Shown here piece by piece: positions 4,071 to 7,379 of a stretch of DNA of 7,379 bases. Every line of letters starts with the position of its first letter. Position 1 is the stretch's first letter. The notes below the pieces were generated by a model. That model made no database searches, was not told the DNA's origin, and was given only the letters and a program-made list of their open reading frames with translations. The position numbers and the translations under genes were made by a program. Origin of the DNA: Chloroflexota bacterium (GTDB lineage Bacteria > Chloroflexota > Dehalococcoidia > Lucifugimonadales > Australimonadaceae); the NCBI GenBank assembly GCA_026713505.1, contig JAPOOH010000168.1, positions 1 through 7,379 on the forward strand, read 5' to 3'.

Positions 4071-5777
4071 ATGACGCTCTACGACCAGAATGCCACGAAG
4101 AAGGCCAAAGAGGCCGAACTCGCCTGGGAGCACGACGAGTTGCGCAGGACGCTGGAGCGCGCGCCGGAGTCGCAGGAGCGATTCCTCACCGTCTCCGGGC
4201 GCGAGATCGACCGCATCTACACGCCTGCCGACGCATCCGACCTGGACTACGCGGAGGACCTCGGCTTCCCTGGCGCGTACCCGTTCACACGCGGCGTCTA
4301 CCCCACCATGTACCGCGCGCGGCAGTGGACGCGCCGACAGATCGCCGGGTTCGGCACGGCGAAGTCCACGAACGAGCGGTACAAGTACCTGCTCGCGCAT
4401 GGGCAGACCGGGCTCTCAACGGACTTCGACCACCCCACCCTCACGGGCTACGACTCGCTGCACCCCCTTTCCGAGGGTGAGGTCGGCAGGCTCGGCGTCG
4501 CGATAGACACGGCCCGCGACATGTCCGACCTGTTCGATGGCATCCCCATCGACCAGGTCAGCATCTCGCTCACCATCAACCACCCGGCCATCGTGCTGCT
4601 GTCGTTCCTGCTGGCGCACGCGGAGAAGGTCGGCGTGCCGTGGGAGACGCTGCGCGGAACGGTGCAGAACGACTCGCTCAAGGAGTTCCACGGGCAGAAG
4701 ACGTTCGCGCTGCCGCCGCGCGGTGCGTACCGGATGACGATGGACGTCGTGGAGTTTTGCACTCGCAACGTGCCGAACTGGAACACCATCTCCATCTCCG
4801 GCTACCACACCCGCGAGGCGGGCTCGACCGCCGGCCAGGAGGTCGGCTTCACGCTGGCGCAGGGCATGGCCTACGTGGAGGGCGGGCTCCGGCGCGGCCT
4901 CACGCCGGACGAGTTCGGCCCGCGCCTCTCGTACTTCTTCGGCGTCCACATGGACTTCTTCGAGGAGGTCGCGAAGCTGCGCGCGGCGCGGCGGCTGTGG
5001 GCGCGGCTCATGAAGGAGCGCTACGGCGCGACGGACCCCCGCGCGATGCTCTGCCGGTTCCACTCGCAGACCCTCGGCTCAACGCTGATCCGCGAGGGCG
5101 CGCTGAACAACCTGATACGCGGCACGACCCAGGCGATGGCCGCCGTGCTCGGCGGCACGCAGTCGCTCCATGTGAGCGGCTACGACGAGGCGCACGACAT
5201 CCCGTCCGAGGACGCGATGCGGATGTCGCTCAACACGCAGCGCATCATCGGCAACGAGACCGGCGCTGCGAACACGATCGACCCGCTCGGCGGCTCGTTC
5301 TTCATCGAGAAGCTGACGAATGAGATCGAGGAGGAGGCGCTCGCCTACATCCGCACGATTGAGGACATGGGCGGGGGCGAGGGCGTGCTCGCCGGCATGT
5401 TCGCGGCCATCGAGAACGGCTACATCGAACGCGAGATATCCCAGGCCGCGTTCGACTACCAGGAGCGCATAGAGGAGCACGAGTACAAGGTGCTCGGCCT
5501 CAACGAGCACGAAGAGGACTCTGTTCCACCGCCGGAGCTTTATGAGCACGACGACGACGAAGAGGAGCGCCAGATCGCCCGGCTCGAAGCCGTCATCCAC
5601 GACCGCGACGCCGCCCGAACAGAGGCCGCGCTCGAAGCGCTGCGGGGGGCCGCGCGCGGCGACGAGAACACGATGCCCTTCATCCTCGACGCCTCCCGCG
5701 CCGACGCCACCGAGGGCGAGATCATGGGCGCCCTCCGCGACGTGTTCGGCGACCACGAGGACCCAGGCATCTTCTAG
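4071..5777 (+). CDS. hcmA: B12-dependent acyl-CoA mutase large subunit, probable 2-hydroxyisobutyryl-CoA mutase
   Basis: This 568-aa protein is the catalytic TIM-barrel subunit of the methylmalonyl-CoA mutase superfamily, without a fused B12-binding domain, as in two-subunit Icm/Hcm enzymes. Landmarks: YPFTRGVYPTMYRARQWT (70-87), GFGTAKSTN (93-101), GLSTDFDHPTLTGYDS (114-129), GTVQNDSLKE (196-205), SISGYHTREAG (241-251) with the radical-chemistry His246, AVLGGTQSLH (358-367) and IDPLGGSFFIE (403-413). Hand alignment to Propionibacterium methylmalonyl-CoA mutase gives a constant offset of two: its Arg207, which binds the substrate carboxylate, is Gln209 here, and its Tyr89 is Ile91. Asp118 falls at the Asp117 of HcmA, where Ile90 and Asp117 are the known specificity pair. 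It therefore most likely interconverts 2-hydroxyisobutyryl-CoA and 3-hydroxybutyryl-CoA with the small subunit at 6589. A strongly acidic stretch EHDDDEEER (492-500) lies in the C-terminal linker. An in-frame ATG at 4050 with GGAGG only three bases before it is an alternative start (575 aa). A related branched acyl-CoA substrate is not excluded. Confidence 0.9.
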   Translation: MTLYDQNATKKAKEAELAWEHDELRRTLERAPESQERFLTVSGREIDRIYTPADASDLDYAEDLGFPGAYPFTRGVYPTMYRARQWTRRQIAGFGTAKSTNERYKYLLAHGQTGLSTDFDHPTLTGYDSLHPLSEGEVGRLGVAIDTARDMSDLFDGIPIDQVSISLTINHPAIVLLSFLLAHAEKVGVPWETLRGTVQNDSLKEFHGQKTFALPPRGAYRMTMDVVEFCTRNVPNWNTISISGYHTREAGSTAGQEVGFTLAQGMAYVEGGLRRGLTPDEFGPRLSYFFGVHMDFFEEVAKLRAARRLWARLMKERYGATDPRAMLCRFHSQTLGSTLIREGALNNLIRGTTQAMAAVLGGTQSLHVSGYDEAHDIPSEDAMRMSLNTQRIIGNETGAANTIDPLGGSFFIEKLTNEIEEEALAYIRTIEDMGGGEGVLAGMFAAIENGYIEREISQAAFDYQERIEEHEYKVLGLNEHEEDSVPPPELYEHDDDEEERQIARLEAVIHDRDAARTEAALEALRGAARGDENTMPFILDASRADATEGEIMGALRDVFGDHEDPGIF

Positions 5778-5780
5778 CCT

Positions 5781-5820
5781 GGTCCCTTCCCCTCGATGGG
5801 AGGGTCAGGATGGGGGTGAA
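5781..5820. repeat. Palindromic intergenic repeat, copy 3 of 3
   Basis: The segment ggtcccttcccctcgatgggagggtcaggatgggggtgaa carries the same arms, central cctcga and tail as copy 1, with several changes that weaken the hairpin. It begins three bases after the mutase stop codon, in the same orientation as the other two copies, and marks the left side of the 811-bp segment that separates the two mutase subunits. Confidence 0.7.
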
Positions 5821-5844
5821 AGGCGAGGCATTCGTTCCCGAGCG

Positions 5845-5873
5845 TTGACGCTGACTTCAGGCGTGGATAGCCT
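5845..5873 (+). promoter_or_regulatory. Weak candidate internal promoter before the DUF5678-protease pair
   Basis: TTGACG (5845-5850) matches the -35 consensus at five of six bases and is followed after 17 bases by TAGCCT (5868-5873), a poor -10 with only three matches. If real, the protease pair and hcmB could be expressed apart from the mutase large subunit. Confidence 0.22.
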
Positions 5874-5913
5874 TGAACACAAGCGAATGAGAAGTCAGCC
5901 GAAGAGGAGCCCC

Positions 5914-6144
5914 ATGGCAGAGATAGACATCGAAATCGCTGCCTACGAACGCAACCGCGACAGCCTCGAAAGAGACCACTTCGGGAAGTGGGTGGTCTTC
6001 CACGACGAGAAGTTCATAGGAGCGTTCAACGACTTCGAAGAAGCCGCGCAGACCGCGGTGGCGCGCTTCGGACGCGGCCCGTATCTCATCAGGCTCGTTG
6101 GGGAAGGCCCACGAGTGCTTCCTGCGTCCGTGCTGTATGGCTGA
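5914..6144 (+). CDS. DUF5678-like small protein
   Basis: The 76-aa product resembles the DUF5678 family, whose function is unknown. The pattern seen is a charged N-terminal helix YERNRDSLERDH (11-22), then GKWVVFHDEKFIGAFNDFEEA (24-44), where the family typically has G-K-W-V-x-x-x-x-G-x-x-I-G-x-x-x-x-x-x-E-A, then PYLIRLVG (56-63). This looks like a short beta-beta-alpha-beta domain; no catalytic residues, signal peptide or membrane segment are visible. ATG at 5914 has GAAGAGGAG (5901-5909) just upstream. Its last eight bases overlap the start of the retropepsin-like gene, so the two are probably made together. In other genomes DUF5678 genes often stand next to retropepsin-like genes, from general knowledge, and a role as partner, inhibitor or substrate of the protease is an inference. 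Confidence 0.78.
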   Translation: MAEIDIEIAAYERNRDSLERDHFGKWVVFHDEKFIGAFNDFEEAAQTAVARFGRGPYLIRLVGEGPRVLPASVLYG

Positions 6145-6571
6145 CTTGGAGTGCGGGTTCGCGAATCCGACCCTCCTCCAGATGCACGGGCCGACTATCT
6201 CGGTGCGGGTCGGTTTCGATCCAGATTTCCTTCCCGACGGCGGCCCTCCTTCGCTACCCGACTCGTCGGTGCCGTCTCTCATCGACACCGGGGCGAGCAT
6301 CAGTTGCATCGACTCACAGTTGGCAGAAGAGTTGACCCTTCCCATAATCGGCCGGGCTGCGGTCGCAGGTGCTCATGGCCCAGGTGAAGTCAACGAATAC
6401 CTTGCTCACATATATGTCCCTGTGCTGGGCATCATGATTCACGGACGGTTCAACGGAGTCCACTTGCGAGCCGGGGGACAGCCGCACGACGTACTCCTCG
6501 GCAGAACTTTCCTCCAACGCGTGACCTTGCACTACGAAGGAACGACCGGAAGGGTCGTAGTGAGCGCGTAA
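6137..6571 (+). CDS. Retropepsin-like aspartic protease
   Basis: The 144-aa product has the single-lobe layout of retropepsin-like proteases, which act as dimers with one Asp from each chain. The catalytic motif is SLIDTGASISCID (47-59), with Asp50 in D-T-G-A-S. It is followed by a long beta-rich middle, including a flap-like region near GAHGPGE (78-84), and the second family signature DVLLGRTFL (118-126), the hydrophobic-hydrophobic-Gly motif, then a terminal strand pair LHYEGTTGRVVVS (131-143). No signal peptide or membrane anchor is seen, so it should be cytoplasmic. The ATG at 6137 overlaps the upstream stop by eight bases (ATGGCTGA) and has no ribosome binding site, which implies translational coupling; a TTG at 6098 is a less likely start. 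A 60-base sample at 6361-6420 has 53% GC against 80% for 4981-5040 in the mutase gene, which hints at separate origin. Substrate unknown. Confidence 0.85.
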   Translation: MADLECGFANPTLLQMHGPTISVRVGFDPDFLPDGGPPSLPDSSVPSLIDTGASISCIDSQLAEELTLPIIGRAAVAGAHGPGEVNEYLAHIYVPVLGIMIHGRFNGVHLRAGGQPHDVLLGRTFLQRVTLHYEGTTGRVVVSA

Positions 6572-6588
6572 CCAGCGAGAGACTACGA

Positions 6589-7008
6589 ATGACGACGCCC
6601 AAACCAACCAAAATCATCCTCGCGAAACTCGGTCTGGACGGCCATGACCGCGGCATCAAGGTCATCGCCAAGGCGCTCGAGAAGGCCGGCATGGACGTCG
6701 TCTACATGGGCATGCGCGTCACGCCGGAGCAGGTCGTCGACCGCGCGCAGCGGGAGGACGCCGACGTCATCGGCATATCGCTGCTCTCCGGCGCGCACAA
6801 GCCGCTCATGACCCGGCTGATGAAGGTGGTGGACGAGCGCGAGATGCGCGGCGAGACCCTCATCCTCCTCGGCGGCACCGTCCCCGACGGCGACCGCGAG
6901 GCGCTCGAAGAGATCGGCGTCGACGGCGTCTTCCCTGTCGGCTCCAGCCTGCGCGACATCGAGGCGTTCATCAAGGAGCGCCTGTCGGACGGTGCGGAGC
7001 CATCATGA
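6589..7008 (+). CDS. hcmB: B12-binding small subunit of the acyl-CoA mutase
   Basis: The 139-aa product is a stand-alone cobalamin-binding Rossmann-like domain of the methylmalonyl-CoA mutase C-terminal type. It shows the base-off/His-on motif LGLDGHDRGIKVIA (14-27), in which His19 of D-x-H-x-x-G ligates cobalt, then GISLLSGAH (62-70) with Ser64-x-Leu66, and the glycine pair GGTVPDGD (95-102) that lines the nucleotide tail of B12. Length agrees with the small subunits of Icm and Hcm enzymes. It is the natural partner of the large subunit ending at 5777, although two unrelated genes lie between. It starts 17 nt after the protease stop, with GAGAG about eight bases before the ATG, and its stop overlaps the following ligase start as ATGA, so it is tied to the ligase in one transcript. 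Confidence 0.92.
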   Translation: MTTPKPTKIILAKLGLDGHDRGIKVIAKALEKAGMDVVYMGMRVTPEQVVDRAQREDADVIGISLLSGAHKPLMTRLMKVVDEREMRGETLILLGGTVPDGDREALEEIGVDGVFPVGSSLRDIEAFIKERLSDGAEPS

Positions 7009-7379
7009 CGGCGGAATGGCCCCCGGCCTACGACCCCTCCTACGTGCCGCCGGCGGACCAGGAGTACTGGGACCCCGCGCTGGAGACGATGCCGCCGCAA
7101 GAGCGCGACGCGCTCATCGTGGCCAAACTCCAGCGGCAGGCGGCGTGGGCGTACGAGCGCTCGCCGTTCTACCGGAATCGCTGGGGCGAGGCGGGCTTCC
7201 ACCCGGACCAGATCAACACGCTGGACGACGTGCAGCGCATCCCCATCATCACGAAGGAAGACCTGCGGCAGGACCTGCTCGACAACCCGCCGTTCGGCAG
7301 CAACATCTGCGACGACTGGCAGAACATCCAGCGCATCCACGGCTCGTCCGGCACCACCGGCATCCCCACCATCATCGCC
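7005..7379 (+). CDS. Phenylacetate-CoA-ligase-like acyl-CoA ligase, N-terminal 125 residues (runs off the window)
   Basis: The visible 125 residues match the N-terminus of the phenylacetate-CoA ligase branch of the ANL (adenylate-forming) superfamily: YWDPALETMP (21-30), AWAYERSPFYR (47-57), LDDVQRIPIITKEDLR (73-88), and the phosphate-binding loop IHGSSGTTGIP (111-121). Such enzymes activate a carboxylic acid with ATP to an acyl-AMP and then form the CoA thioester. The ATG at 7005 overlaps the hcmB stop (ATGA) and has GGAG six bases upstream. Placed with a mutase that looks like 2-hydroxyisobutyryl-CoA mutase, it is a candidate for the ligase that makes the mutase substrate, as 2-hydroxyisobutyryl-CoA ligase does in tert-butyl ether degraders. 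The N-terminal extension before YWDP (about 20 residues with PPAYDPSYVPPA) is Pro-rich. The specificity-determining part is outside the window. Confidence 0.85.
   Translation, partial: MTAEWPPAYDPSYVPPADQEYWDPALETMPPQERDALIVAKLQRQAAWAYERSPFYRNRWGEAGFHPDQINTLDDVQRIPIITKEDLRQDLLDNPPFGSNICDDWQNIQRIHGSSGTTGIPTIIA

Noticed and set aside
3726..4400. Minus-strand open frame opposite the hicB upstream region and mutase start, and similar long frames at 4416-5063 and 5079-5756.
   Set aside because: These are antisense shadows of the mutase gene; none has a plausible start signal or recognisable domain.

Overview
The window is GC-rich, gene-dense bacterial DNA. Gene order, a class V aminotransferase leading into serA, and intergenic repeats of the CCCTCTCCC...GTCAGGGTGAGGG type suggest an uncultivated-type Chloroflexota (Dehalococcoidia/SAR202-like) genome. 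That placement is an inference from gene style and repeats, not from a marker gene.

Layout. Bases 1-1274 (minus strand) hold a class V aminotransferase followed by the first codons of a serA-like phosphoglycerate dehydrogenase, probably one serine/glyoxylate operon, with a TATAAT promoter near 1390. Bases 1275-1810 are non-coding and contain a 10-bp-period repeat resembling a transposase-binding IS end. Bases 1811-2646 (plus) hold an unrecognised 162-aa helical protein followed 2 nt later by a MazF/PemK-type toxin, so the first gene is a candidate non-canonical antitoxin. Bases 2767-3844 (minus) hold hicB-hicA (overlapping, TTG start for hicA) and then a gamma-type carbonic anhydrase-like protein.

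Bases 4071-7379 (plus) are the metabolic core: the large subunit of a B12-dependent acyl-CoA mutase, two small genes (DUF5678-like protein and a retropepsin-like aspartic protease, overlapping by 8 nt), the B12-binding small subunit of the mutase, and the start of a phenylacetate-CoA-ligase-like acyl-CoA ligase (ATGA overlap with the small subunit).

Main result: the mutase would be named methylmalonyl-CoA mutase by default, but its substrate-pocket residues do not fit. The Arg that binds the substrate carboxylate in methylmalonyl-CoA mutase is Gln209 here, the pocket Tyr is Ile91, and an Asp (118) sits where 2-hydroxyisobutyryl-CoA mutase (HcmA) has its diagnostic Asp. With a separate small subunit and an adjacent acyl-CoA ligase, the cluster looks like a pathway that activates a branched hydroxy acid such as 2-hydroxyisobutyrate to its CoA ester and isomerises it to 3-hydroxybutyryl-CoA. 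The protease pair lies between the two mutase subunits and is lower in GC, as if inserted.

Three copies of one palindromic intergenic repeat (near 83, 3323 and 5781, all in the same orientation) and two copies of a second one (2752 and 4011) punctuate the gene boundaries. No tRNA, rRNA, CRISPR array or intact insertion sequence was seen.
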